This document shows positions 23,420 through 34,574 of a stretch of 64,000 bases of DNA, one piece after another; position 1 is the first letter of the stretch; the number at the start of each line of letters is the position of its first letter. Source of the DNA: Cornus controversa (Eukaryota; Streptophyta; Magnoliopsida; Cornales; Cornaceae); assembly GCA_026545225.1 (NCBI GenBank), contig CM048849.1, forward strand, positions 13,709,541-13,773,540, in the 5' to 3' direction. Position numbers and translations under genes: made by a program. The notes below the pieces were generated by a model that was given only the letters and a program-made list of their open reading frames with translations, did not search any database and was not told where the DNA came from.

Positions 23420-23930
23420 TGAAGGATAACTTTGGTCGTGTTTTTATTTGATACTGGGGCATCTCACTCTTTTGTGTCACAATTATTTGTTAAGCTATCG
23501 GGTATACTTACTCAGTTGTCTAGTTCTTCACTTACTATAGATACGCCGTTGGGGGTTAGTACAGTTCTACGAGAACACAGTAGACAAGTCCCTATAGACA
23601 TTGGCAGACTCAGGTTCTCGGCAGACTTATTGATCTCGGATATGCATTCCTATGATGTCATACTCGGGATGGATTGGTTATCACATTATCATGCTCAAGT
23701 TAATTGCCATGATAAGGCAATTATTTTTTCCACACTGGGTCAAGAGATGTATTTAATTGCTTTGTTGCAATCAAATGGAGGGTCTAGTATGCACCTGTTC
23801 TTTATCAGTGATGAGTCTCCAGAAGGAACTACAATTTTTCTAGATTCGATTCCAGTGGTACGAGACTTTTAGGATGTGTTTTAGGAGATCTCAGGGTTAT
23901 CACCAAGTCGTGAGATAGACTTCATGGTAG
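23420..23930 (+). pseudogene. Protease remnant of element F
   Basis: The frame 23432-23872 reads LFDTGASHSFVS, the aspartic protease active site, then ILGMDWLSHYHAQVNC, a highly typical chromovirus protease end. The domain itself is open, but the flanking gag and RT frames are broken and it ends in TAG at 23870. Confidence 0.85.
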
Positions 23931-24530
23931 CTTTAGCTCTAGGTACTAGGCCTATTGTTAGGGCACCATACAAAATGGCACCTATGGAAATGAGGGAGCT
24001 GAAGGATCAGATTTAGCAACTTCTCAGTCAAAAATTTATTCACTGGAGTACTTCAGTGTGGGGAGCACTAGTGTTGTTTGTGAAAAAGAAGAATGGGTCT
24101 CTTTGCCTTTGTATTGACAACATAGAATTGAAGAAGCTCACAATTCGCAACAAGTACCCATTGCCTAGGATTGATGATCTGATCGATCAGCTAAAAGGAG
24201 CCACCTACTTCTCGAAGATAGATTTGAGATACGGGAATCATCAACTTCGAGTAAGGGAGCTAGATGTACCAAAGACAACCTTCCTTACCAGATATGGTCT
24301 TATGAGTTTTGAGTTATGCCTTTCGGGTTGACAAATACCCCAGTTATCTTCATGGATTTGATGAACATAGTGTTCAGGGCCTACTTAGATCAATTTGTTA
24401 TTGTCTTCATCGACAACATTCTGGTTTATTCTAGGTTAGAGGAGGATCATGCCTGACACCTTTGTATCATTCTGCAGATATTGAGAGATCATCAATTATT
24501 TGCAAAATTTTAGAAGTGTGATTTTTGGTA
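23930..24530 (+). pseudogene. Reverse transcriptase remnant of element F
   Basis: Recognisable blocks are [41 protein letters not shown] and the catalytic loop near 24405-24430. The loop reads FIDN instead of the usual FIDD, so one catalytic aspartate is lost. Stops and a frameshift near 24330 break the frame. The wording of the blocks is that of Tekay/Del elements. Confidence 0.87.
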
Positions 24531-25200
24531 GAGGAGGCAAAATTCTTGGGTCACGTGGTATCTAAGAAAGGGATACCGGTCGATCCACATAAAGTGTCAA
24601 CGATTTTGGAGTGGGGACAACCTACCTAACTTTCAGAGATTCACAACTTTCTTGGGTTGGTTGGTTAATATCATCAGTTTATACAGGGTTTCTCTAAGAT
24701 TGCTGGCCCGCTCACCCATCTCACTAAAAAGGGTGTGTCTTTTGTTTGGGATGGCTCTTGTCAGGCAGCGTTTGATGAGTTAAAGAGCAGATTGACTACT
24801 GCACATGTTCTAACTACTCCTTAGAGCGGTATTGAGTGCTCAGTATTCACCGATGCGTCATTGTAGGGTTTGGGATGTGTGTTGATGCAAGAGGAGGGGC
24901 TGATATCATATGTTTCATGTAAGCTTAAGCCTCACGAGCTTAATTACCCGACTTATGATTTGGAGTTGGTACATGTGGTTTTTTGCTTTTGGGATTTGGA
25001 GGGATTACCTCTTGTGTGAAACCTTCAGATTGTTTAGTGACCATAAGAGCTTGCAGTATTTAATCTTACTGAAGAAATTGAATATGAGGTAGCATAGGTG
25101 GTTGGAATTCATGAAAGATTATCACTTATCCATTCAACACAACCTAGGGAAAGCGAATGTAGTACTTAATGCACTTAGTCGCCGACCCTACGCTAGTCTT
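24531..25200 (+). pseudogene. RNase H remnant of element F
   Basis: Fragments in shifted frames read FLGHVVS, FSKIAGPLTHLTKKG, then a degraded VFTDAS block, a LISYVS block near the usual YASR position, and a LEFMKDYHLSIQHNLGKANVV...ALSRR end (25102-25190). Several stops (for example 24628, 24823 and 24866) make it inactive. Confidence 0.82.
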
Positions 25201-25429
25201 TCCACTCTATTCAAAGCAGAGTGGAATGACTTTAGCTGCGTTGATGCCTTTAAAGCATGTGTAGGGGTTACACCTGCTATTATTCAAAGGGTAGTTACAG
25301 ATCAGCTTACTGACCCGCAGTACATAGAGAAGTTGGCTGAGTTAAAATCTGGAGAGGTATTCTTTACAGTGGGTAGAGATGGAGAATTAAGCTACAAGGG
25401 GCGGTTAGTGGTCCCTCACAATGATAACT

Positions 25430-26140
25430 TGAGGAGGGTAGTGGTGAGTGAGGCCCCCTATACCAAAGTGGAAGTGGGAGAGCATCTCCATGGATTTTAT
25501 TGTGGGACTTCCCACCTCACAACGAAATCATGATGTTATTTGGGTGATAGTGGGCAGGCTAACAAAATTAGCCATTTCTTGCATGGACGCTCGAGTTACA
25601 CCTCAGAGCAATATGCAAAACTTTACATTGTAGAGATAGTAAAGCTTCATGGCGTGCTTTTGTCCATTATATCAGATAGGAATCTAAATTTTGCATTAGG
25701 GTTTTGGGAGAGTTCTTAGTAGGCTATACGTATAGCTCTACATCTCAGTACAGCCTATCACCCTTAAACCAATGGTCAGACTAAGAGGGTTAATCATATT
25801 TTGAAGGATATGTTGCTAGCATGTGTACTTGACTTCAATGGCAATTGGGAAAGTTATTTACCACTCGTTGAGTTTGCCTATAACAGTATTTCTCAAAAGA
25901 CTATTGGTATGACACCATTTGAGGCTCTGTATAAGCGCCCATGTAGGTCACCGGTATGTTGGTTAGATGTTGGAGAGAATAGATTCTTGGGTCCTGAGTT
26001 TATTAACGACACCTCCGAGAAATTTACTCTTATTAGAGACTATATGCAGACTGCGTAGACTAAATAGAAGAGTTACGTGGATCAAAAAAATCTAGCATTA
26101 GAGTTCAAGGTAGGGGTTTAGGTTCTACTCAAGGTTTCTC
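25430..26140 (+). pseudogene. Integrase remnant of element F with deleted zinc domain
   Basis: After the pre-integrase linker (25300-25440) the sequence jumps to the block [15 protein letters not shown] that begins the catalytic core. The N-terminal HHCC zinc domain, normally about 80 residues, is missing. The core continues with [12 protein letters not shown], a degraded central aspartate region near 25670, and the conserved C-terminal part (25801-26058: ACVLDFNGNWESYLPLVEFA and GMTPFEALYKRPCRSP). Multiple stops are present. Confidence 0.83.
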
Positions 26141-26520
26141 CCATGAAGGGAGTAATGCAGTTTGGGCGAAAGGGGAAGTTGGCACCTCATTTTGTAGGTC
26201 CTTTTATGATTACCGACAAGGTTGGGGTGGTAGTGTATAGATTGGCATTACCGGACATGATGCATAGGTGCACCATGTCTTTTATGTCTCTATGTTGTGG
26301 AAATTCCTTAGAGATGAGGATACTTACCAGCACATTGAGGTTGGAGAGATTGAGTTACTGCCAGATGCAACATATGTGGAGCAGCCTTATAGTATCCTTG
26401 ATCGTAGGGACCAGGTTCTTCATTCTAAGACCATTCTATTAGTTCGAGTTCAGTAGAGCCACCACAATGAGGCGAAGTCCACTTGGAAAAAGGAGAATGA
26501 AATAAAAAGCAAAGTATCAA
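26141..26520 (+). pseudogene. Integrase C-terminus and chromodomain remnant of element F
   Basis: The GPF module (GKLAPHFVGPFMI) is followed, after a frameshift near 26270, by the HHVFYVSMLW block and VEQPYSILDRRDQ, then HHNEAKSTWKKENEIKSK. The last two are the strand and helix of a retroelement chromodomain, a module that in active elements binds histone marks and steers integration into heterochromatin. The stop at 26456 lies where a conserved tryptophan is expected. Confidence 0.82.
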
Positions 26521-26588
26521 GAGCTATTTCTTTTAGGTATGGGGTGAATTTCAAGGACGACGGAATTCCTCCTTTTCGGAGTGAAGAA

Positions 26589-29500
26589 TGTAATACTCCA
26601 TAATTTTGAGGTCATTTAATTTATTCTAAATGCTTTATTTTTTTTAATTGCTTTATTTGTTGAATTAAATTTCTTTGAGTACTTTGAATTGCTTTATTGG
26701 TTGAATTAAATTTCTTTAAGTGGTTTAAATATTTTGGGTGTAGTTTACTTTATTTTATTTAATTTTAGTTGGATTGGGTTTTTGGATTTCCTTTTATTTT
26801 AATTTTGGATTAGGCTAGGGAGAATTTGGGTTGAGTTGGGCTGGAATGACTGGGCTAGGTGTATATGTATGGGCTAGAGTTTATTATGCATTTTTTTTCT
26901 CTTTTATTATTATTTTAGATTTTTAATAATTTTTTAAGAGAAAAAAAAAAGAGAAAAGAAAAGAAAAGGTGGTTAGGGTTTCTGTCGTTCGTTTTCACTC
27001 ACAAAGATAGAAAGAGTGTAGATGCAAGAGAGGAGAGAGAGAAGAAGGGATTCATTTGGACAAGTTCATGTTCATCAAAAAGGCAAGCTCGAACTCTTCT
27101 CTTCCCCTTTGAACCCATAGACATAATATTTTCTTTTATATATATATTGTTGGAATATGTTTTCATGTATTTAATTATGAAATTGTATGATTATGCATGC
27201 TAAGGGTGTTTCTATGAATTAAACATGAGAAATCTGTAGGTTTGGTATAGCTTTACAGTAAGTGTATATGCATGTATATATGACTGTATAGGCGGATATA
27301 TATAAATATATATATATATATTTATATATGTATATATATGTGATATGGGTTTGTTGTAATTGTTGTTTTTAAAGGTTTTTGTTCTGATTAATTGGTAGAT
27401 CTTGCTTCCCCAAATAATCCTTGAAAGTTTTGTTGCAAATCGTTGGGCATTTTAGATTTAGGCTTCGAGAGGGGGTATTTCGGTACCAATGTGTAGCTTT
27501 GATCAAGACGAGTTGAATGGTCTATTCATACTCGCGATTTGGTGTCCAGAAATGGTGGAAAAATGGCCGAAAAGTTTCGGCACCATTGTTGTTACGTAGT
27601 TGCAGGGAAAAAAAAGATAAAAAGGAAGAAGAAGAGGGGGGTAGCCGGTGCGTGGGGGCAAGTTTCGTTGGCGCCGGTACTGGGGATGCTAGCAATGGGC
27701 CCCACTCGCCGGGGCCCACCTCTGGGCCTACTTTGGGCCCAGTTCGGAATATTTTATTTTTTAAAAATTTTGAAATTTGGTTTTTAAATTGCAAAAATAG
27801 GAAAAAATATTTTTAAATTCCAAAAAATTCTAAAAAATTTAGGTAACCTTTTCGGCACAGAATACACTTGGGTTTTAAATTTCAGGTGGAAATGAGCTTC
27901 CCTCGTGGTTAAATTGGTTTTAAAAATATGCCTCAAAATTGGGTTTTGATTTTTCTTTTATTTGAAAAATATTTTTTAAAATTTCAAAAAAATCTAGAAA
28001 ATTTCAGAATTTTTTAATAAGGTTCTTAGGAACATAATAGGCCTGGAAACCTAGGTTATAGCTGGGTTTAGACACCTTTGATGATTTAGGCAAGTTGAAG
28101 ATTTGATTGTGTGCTTGTTCTTTAATTGTGGGTTATATATTTTTATTTTTACTTCATTAATTATATTCTTTGAAATCATAATTGTTCATAATATACTTGT
28201 AAGGATTGCCAGGGGGCATGTTAGAATTGCCAATACCTAAAAAGGTATCTAAGGTTAGGGAGGCATGTAAGGATTTTCAGGAGGCATGTCGGGGTTGCCA
28301 ATACCTAATAACGTATTTAAGGATAGTATAGGAGGCATGTCAGGATTGCCTAGGTTTAATAGGGTATTATATTTTATGTCTTTGGTTTGAACTTAGAAAT
28401 AGGTTCTTAATTTGTCTAATAAGGGTTAAATTGGGATGGTTTATAGGATGACTTCTGTTTTGGGAGATATGAGCTAAATAAGGAAAGAATTTGTATACAT
28501 TTATATATTTGTTTTACCTCATATAGAGGTATGTTTATCGATTCTCTGATCCCCCGTTCCTTTAGTCGTTTCAACGGTACTTGAATCTTAAGTCGCGGTC
28601 ATGTCTCACCCCCCCTAGTATAGTGACCGGTTCGATTGTGTTGTAGTAGAGAGAACTTGCTCGTGGATTTAACCCACTTTGTTGATATTTCAGGCCCTAG
28701 ACTGGTACCACTACGAGGATAGAGTCTTGGGCTGGTAAATTGTGTCAAACATCTTCTCTCATCAGTTTTCAGAGTAGGAATCTATTCTTTTCTTCACGTT
28801 CAACATATGAACTATTTTGGGATGTCGGTCGTTCAATTATTTAATTTATCATAATAACTCTTGTTCTTCCTGATTAAAGGGTCATTGGGTTATGGGACTT
28901 CCAAGTTATATTGTCAGACACGTACTTTATTTATTTAATATTTTTATTTCAGATGGGCTTTCTATTCAATTTTAAATTTTGTTTCATTATGTCTTTGTAA
29001 TTTATGCTTGTTGCTATTCGTTGTAAGTATCCCTTACGTTTTATATGTGAGACTGACCAGCTCATGCGTAAAATTTTACCGAGGGTATTTTAGGATTGGT
29101 AGAAGGCATGTTAGGATTGCCAATAGGGTATTTAAGGATAATAAGGGAGGCATGGTAGGATTGTCAATTACATAGTAGGTTTCTTAATAGGTATATAAGG
29201 GAGGCATGTCAGGGTTGCCGAATATTAATAAGGTATTTTATTTAATAATGTGTCTGGCCATGTAAGGATTGCCTTTGGTTTGAACTTAGAAATTAGGTTC
29301 TATAATTTGTGTGGTAGAGGATGGATTGGGACGGTGTGTAGGATGGTTTCTATTTTGGGACAGAGATTAAATAAGAAAATGATACGTATATATCTATGTT
29401 TGATGGATTGGGTTGGTGTGGAGGATGTTTCTATTTTGGGACATAGGTTAAATAAGGAAATGATGCATATATATCTATTTTTTTATTGTCTCTCATTTAG

Positions 29501-29936
29501 AGGGTATGTTTACCAATTCTCTGATTGGGTGGTAATAGAGGGAACTTGCTCGTGGGTTTAACCCACTTTGTTGATATTTCAGGTCCCATACAGTTTTCAC
29601 CTCGAGGTCAGAGCGTCAAGTTCATAGCGCATGACAGCCATCTATTCCTTATCGGACTTCAGTGTAGGGACTTAGATCCTTCCATAAAGTTTTTACTTTT
29701 GTTTTTTTGGTTATGGGGTCCTTGAGTTACGGGACTTCCAAGTTGTAACGTTCAGTTTGGTATTATATTTTTTTTAACGCTATTTATTTATTTTTGGTAG
29801 ACTTTTCTTTCAGTATTTAAAATTCTTTCCTCTCTTCATTGTATTCTATGCTTATTTGCTATCAGTTGTAGGTATCCCTTATGTTTTACCTGTGAGACTA
29901 GCCACCTTATGCGTGAAATTTGTAGGGGGTATTAAA
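26589..29936 (+). repeat. 3' LTR of element F, with a tandem duplication of its 3' third
   Basis: It starts TGTAATACTCC after the purine tract (26578-26588). A first LTR-end-like site (GAGGGTATTTTA) occurs at about 29080-29092. The following 29093-29936 repeats, in diverged form, the hairpin units, the TTGCTCGTGG-GTTTAACCCAC segment and the LTR end. The second end, GGGGGTATTAAA, directly abuts the GGTTT target duplication, so it is the true terminus although CA has become AA. The open frames at 27517-27816 and 29250-29725 are LTR sequence. Confidence 0.82.
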
Positions 29937-29941
29937 GGTTT

Positions 29942-31229
29942 CGTGAGTTGAACTAGGCTGAAATTAAAAATAAGCCTAGTAAAAATTTAAAATGAAATGG
30001 TTCGATTTTCTATGGGTATGGCTTTGACATTGGACCGGGCCAAAATTTTGGGCTTTGGATTCTGGAGTGGCAATGGACAGTACGGACTTCTAGATAAAAA
30101 TTCAAGGCAAGTTGATACTTGCTATCTTCTCCTATTCGCATATATTTAATTTACGTATTTTTTATTATAAATGTGCATACATGGTTTTTTGTGCAGTAAA
30201 TTTGTATATACTTATATAGAGTAATGATCTCTTGCTCACTGGTGAGCAAGAAATTTTTTACACACCAAGCATAGTAACTGTTGGATATGATCTACGTGTA
30301 AAAAAGGTAACTTTCAAAAATCATTGCAATCATATCCAATGGTTAGGATATTGTGGAATAATTTGTTGCTCACTAGTGAGCAAGAGATCATTCATGTACA
30401 TATATGTATATATATATAACAATATATATATATATATATATATACATATATATATTAATGATTATGGATTTAGTGATTTAAATTGCTTTATTTAAATTTA
30501 TGTTGTGCAATTTAAATTGTGAATGTTAAATGTTGTTGTGCTGTTAATTTTTACGTGTTATTGATGGTGCATTGTATTTGTTATATTATTTTATGTGCAC
30601 CATTTGGTGTACGTGTGTGTGTGATAATGTTTTGTGCAATTAAATGTGTACTTTTCCATTATTGGTGTATTTAAATGTTGTCATTTTATGCGTGCGAAGT
30701 GTGGATGCTTGCGTGTAATTGCTGATATGTCTTGTGCATTTAAATTTGTTAATGTTAAATGCAATGTGATTAAATTGTTATATTTGACTGTATTATTTAT
30801 TGAAATATAAATTATTTTGTATTTTTAGATTATGATCCAAAAGTCAACTTGTTGTTGTAATGAAAGATTGTTCAACATATCCTTGTTGAGCTTTAAGCTC
30901 ACACACCCCCCCCCCCCTCCCCCAAAAAAAGTTGTAAGCTAGGACACTAATATGAGGCATGCCGAGATTTAGTAGCACTAGTTGAAGAGGTTGTAGTGTG
31001 GGACGATTAGAATTTATTTTTGTCGAGGATTTGAGAGATTGTATTAATTTGTGGATTTGTATAGAAGAAATATATTTAATATTTCCTTCCAATGTAATAG
31101 AACATTGTACAGGATTTTATGTATGTTAAGGATAGTTTAGAAATTTTAGAATACCTTTATTCATTTTATTTTATTTGTTTTCACATTCTAGATTCTCTTC
31201 GAAAATCTTGTGTGTGTAGTATAGTAGTT
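29942..31229. other. Unassigned AT-rich sequence between F and G
   Basis: Apart from the MITE at 30223-30392, an AT dinucleotide run (30411-30455) and a C-rich run (30906-30925), no gene or repeat family is recognisable. The 82-codon minus frame at 30844-31092 crosses the C run and has no known domain. Confidence 0.5.
30223..30392. mobile_element. MITE-like foldback element, 170 bp, with palindromic ends
   Basis: The 27-base ends (30223-30249 and 30366-30392) are inverted copies with one mismatch. Each end contains the near or perfect palindrome TTGCTCACTAGTGAGCAA. The interior is also self-complementary (TTGGATATGAT near 30273 against ATCATATCCAA near 30329), so the whole element can fold into a hairpin. 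It has no coding capacity. I see no clear target duplication, so the superfamily is undecided. Confidence 0.72.
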
Positions 31230-31613
31230 TGGGAAAAAGGAAAAGTTGTCGCCATGTTTTTGGGTCCCTTCATGATTACTGATAGGATTGGGGCAGTAGC
31301 ATATAGATTGGCATTACCAGACACAATGCACAAGGTGCATAATGTTTTTCATGTGGCTATGTTGCGGAGATTCCTTAGGGATTTGGGTACTTATCAGCAC
31401 ATTCAGGTTGGGGAGATTAAGTTGCACCCAGATACAACATATGTGGAACAACCTTACTGTATTCTTGACCGTAGGAACTAGGTCCTTCATTCCAAAACTA
31501 TACATTTAGTTCAGGTTCAGTGGAGCCACCACATTGAGGCGGACTCCACTTGGAAAAGGGAGAATGAAATAAAGGCAAAATATCCAGAGCTTTTTATTTC
31601 TAGTATGAGGTGA
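31230..31613 (+). pseudogene. Integrase C-terminus and chromodomain of element G
   Basis: The frame reads the GPF module (FLGPFMITDRIGAVAYRLALP), the HNVFHVAMLRRFLRD block, VEQPYCILDRR, and after one stop at 31479 the chromodomain end VQWSHHIEADSTWKRENEIK. It ends at TGA 31611-31613. The chromodomain is better preserved than in F, keeping the tryptophan that F lost. With no upstream pol it cannot act. Confidence 0.83.
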
Positions 31614-31651
31614 ATTCCGAGGATGAAATTCCTCTTTTTTGGGGAGAAGAA

Positions 31652-34339
31652 TGTAATACCCCATAATTTGAAGATATTTATATTAATTTTTATTTATTTA
31701 ATTGGGTTTTTATATGTTTAATGTGGATGTTTGAATTGTTGCTAAGTGTTGATTGAGTTTAATTATGTGTGAAATATTTGTTTAAAATATAATTTTTCTT
31801 TTAAATAAAAATATGTGGGATTGGGCTAGATGTTCTTTCATTTTTAATTATTATCAGGTTGGCCTAGACGGCTGGGTTGAGCTATATATATATATATTTA
31901 GTATTTTAATTATTTATGAATTATTTTAGTTTTCTAGAAAGCAATTAAAATAACAAAAAAGAAATTGGGGTTAAGTAATTCCTACGCACAGAGAGTTTAT
32001 ATGCATAGACAGAGACGCCTGAAAAAGGGAGAGAAGGTGATTGTGTTCAAAATCATAAAGCAAGTTCAATCTCTTCACTTCCCATTTGAACTTGCAAACA
32101 TAGAAAAATATTAATGGTGCTTGAATTTACGTATATACATGTATATAATTATGTAATTGTATGATTATGCATGCTAAGGGATTTTCCTGGATTAAAGATG
32201 AATAATCTGTGGATTTGATTTAGCTATGTGTAGATTTTCATATGTATATATGTGAATAAATGAGTATATATATATATATATACACATACACATAAGATTT
32301 GTCTTAAATGTAAACGTCATTTTTAAAGGTTTTTGTTCCAATTAAATTGCTGATCTTACTCTCTTGAATAGTCCCTGTAAGTTTGGTAGTGAATCGTTGG
32401 GTAGTTTGATAGAAATTTGAGTTTCAAATTTTAGAACCCTAAAACTTAAAATTGGGCCTTTTTGATTTAAGCGATGATTGGTGGTGATTGTTGTACCAAT
32501 GCGTAGCTTAGATTGAGAGGAGTTAAATAGTTTATTCACACGTGAGTTTTCGTGGCTGGAAAAGGCCAAAAAATGGCTGGGAAAAAGGTCGCGAGGGCCA
32601 CGCATGCCATCGGTGCATGGCCCTCGTGCGGCCACCTTTGGCGACTGGCAGGGACCCAAAAAGGGGTGATCGGGTCCCATTCACCTCACCCACCCATTGG
32701 GCCTAGTCCAAGATATTTAAATACTTTTTTTTAATTTTAAAACATTTTTTAATATAGAAAATTAGGAGAAAATAATTTAAATTACTCAAAATTTTCAAAA
32801 AATTTCCAAAAATTCAAATTAATCTTTTAGGGACAAAATACATATGCGTTTTTAATTTTAATATGAAATGAGTTTCCCCTTGTTGTAGAATTAGTACAAA
32901 AATTATGCTTCAAATTTGCAATTTTATTTTTTCTTTTGTTTTGGAAAGTATTTTTAATTTTCAAAAATTTCAGGAAATTACAGAAAAATAATTAAGAATT
33001 TAAAAATAGCTTTTGCACCGAAACCTAGGATTAAAGCTATGTTTCGATACTTGATGTTTAAATTCCGGTGTTGGCTTTATTGTGGGGTTTTCTTTTAATT
33101 AATTGTTTAAATTCCTCTAATTATTTCTTTGCTTGAATAAATGTTCTTGATTAATTGTATCGTGTTTAAAACAGTTTAAGGGAGTATTTTAAACTCATTT
33201 ACGTTCATTATATGTTGTCTTATTTTATTTGTTTAAATTAATAAATAGGACTATAGGATTTAGATGATATTAATTAGCATGTTTTTAAGTATGTTAGATT
33301 TTTTTATCTAAATGTTAATTATTAAGGCATGTTGGGATTACCTAATACCTAATAAGGTAACTTTATATTTCTTTTAGGGCATGTCAGGATTGCCAAATAT
33401 CCAATATGAAAATTTCTCGTTATATATTCGAGTATGTTAGGATTGCCTCTTGTGTAAACTTAAAACTAGTCTGCACTTGCTATGAGAGAATAGATGGGTT
33501 AGTGTAGTGTGTGGAACTGCTCTATTCTTGGGTCACATGGTTAATTGGGGATATGTTTATGACCTGGTATGTTATACTTAATTGTATATAAACATAAGTT
33601 TGGGTTTTTGTAGTAGGATGATTGGCAGAGGCATGTTAGGTTTGCTTAATATTTAGTAAGGTATTTGTAAAATATGGAGAAAGGCATGCTAGAATTACCT
33701 ATTATCTAAATAGATAAAACTTAGTGTCAGACATGTTAGAATTATCTATGGATTTAACTTAGAAATTTGTTATATCTTTATTGTGATAATGGATGGGTTG
33801 GTTCAGAACATAGTTCTAAATATTTTTGAGACAGGAGATTAAATGATTGAACGGTATAATTATATTTATATATTTTTACTGCGCTCGTAGAGAAGGTATG
33901 TTTACCGGTTCTCTAATTGGGTGGTAGTAGAGAGAACTTGCTCGTGGGTTTGACTCACTTTGTTGATATTTTAGGTCTGAGATAGTTTTCATCTCGAGGT
34001 TAGAGCATGAAATTCATAAAGTGTGGCTGTCATCTATTCTACACCAAATTTCAGTATAGGGATCGACTTAGATCTTTTCATAAAATATTTACTTTTATAA
34101 TATTTGGTTAAGGGGTCCTTGAGTTATAGGACTTTTAAGTTGTATAGTTTAGACTCGCATTTTGTATATTTAACAGTAATATTTATTTCAGTTAGACTTT
34201 CCTGTCAGCATTTAAATTTTTTTTCTTTTCTTTTTCTTTTGTGGTTGTATTCTATGACTTGTTTGCTATCAGTAATAGATATCCCTTATTTTTATGTGTG
34301 AGATTAGCCTCCTCATGCGTGTTTGTAGGGAGTATTTCA
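31652..34339 (+). repeat. 3' LTR of element G (2688 bp)
   Basis: TGTAATACCCC start and AGTATTTCA end. It has the same layout as the other chromovirus LTRs: G/C-rich block at 32560-32700, AT-rich middle, hairpin units with CCTAATAAGGTA (33300-33720), TTGCTCGTGGGTTTGACTC segment near 33940, and the GTGTGAGATTAGCC...CATGCGTG end box. No coding content is supported; the 112-codon minus frame at 32342-32680 is LTR sequence. Confidence 0.83.
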
Positions 34340-34574
34340 ACATAACAGTAGTGTCATGTCAAATAAATAGACCTCTATTGCTTTAGCTACTACGTACACG
34401 CCATGTATTTACAGCCGGAAGCTTGTCTTGACTTAAAAGATTAAGCTATTGATAGCGTTTCATATCTATCCTTATAAACCTTGAATCTAACGGGGACAAG
34501 AACCTCTAACACTAGTCATTTCTAAAAGATGCATGAGACACCTTCCATTAGATGTGTGTTTTAAACAAATAAAC
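34340..34574. other. Non-element sequence, left copy of a diverged duplication
   Basis: This short non-element block resembles 37700-37880 upstream of the PR-10 gene. Shared patches are GACCTCTATTGCTTTAGCT against GACCTCTTTTGCTTTATCT, and the region around CTCTAAAAGGGCATGGGACA with CCATTAG and GTGTGTTT. It ends in TAAAC, the target duplication of the solo LTR. Confidence 0.6.

Larger units (their letters stand above)
8967..29936 (+). mobile_element. Chromovirus (Tekay/Del-type) element F, degenerate and interrupted
   Basis: The 5' LTR starts with TGTAATACCCC at 8967 and the related 3' LTR at 26589. The ends are flanked by a perfect 5-bp duplication GGTTT (8962-8966 and 29937-29941), which shows that all intervening sequence belongs to one insertion plus later insertions into it. 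Internal landmarks on the plus strand are a tRNA-iMet primer site (22639-22650), broken gag, protease, RT, RNase H, integrase and chromodomain, and a purine tract (26578-26588). Element B (8983-19713) and a 643-bp LTR-like element (20362-21004) are nested in its 5' LTR. Confidence 0.88.
31230..34339 (+). mobile_element. Truncated chromovirus element G (integrase end plus 3' LTR)
   Basis: Similarity to element F begins at about 31230 in the integrase GPF region and runs through the chromodomain, a purine tract (31641-31651) and a full 3' LTR (31652-34339). Everything upstream is missing, so this is a 5'-truncated remnant. Confidence 0.85.

Noticed and set aside
29250-29725. Two overlapping frames of 103 and 66 codons
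   Set aside because: They match the duplicated LTR end of element F and repeat non-coding words found in other LTRs.
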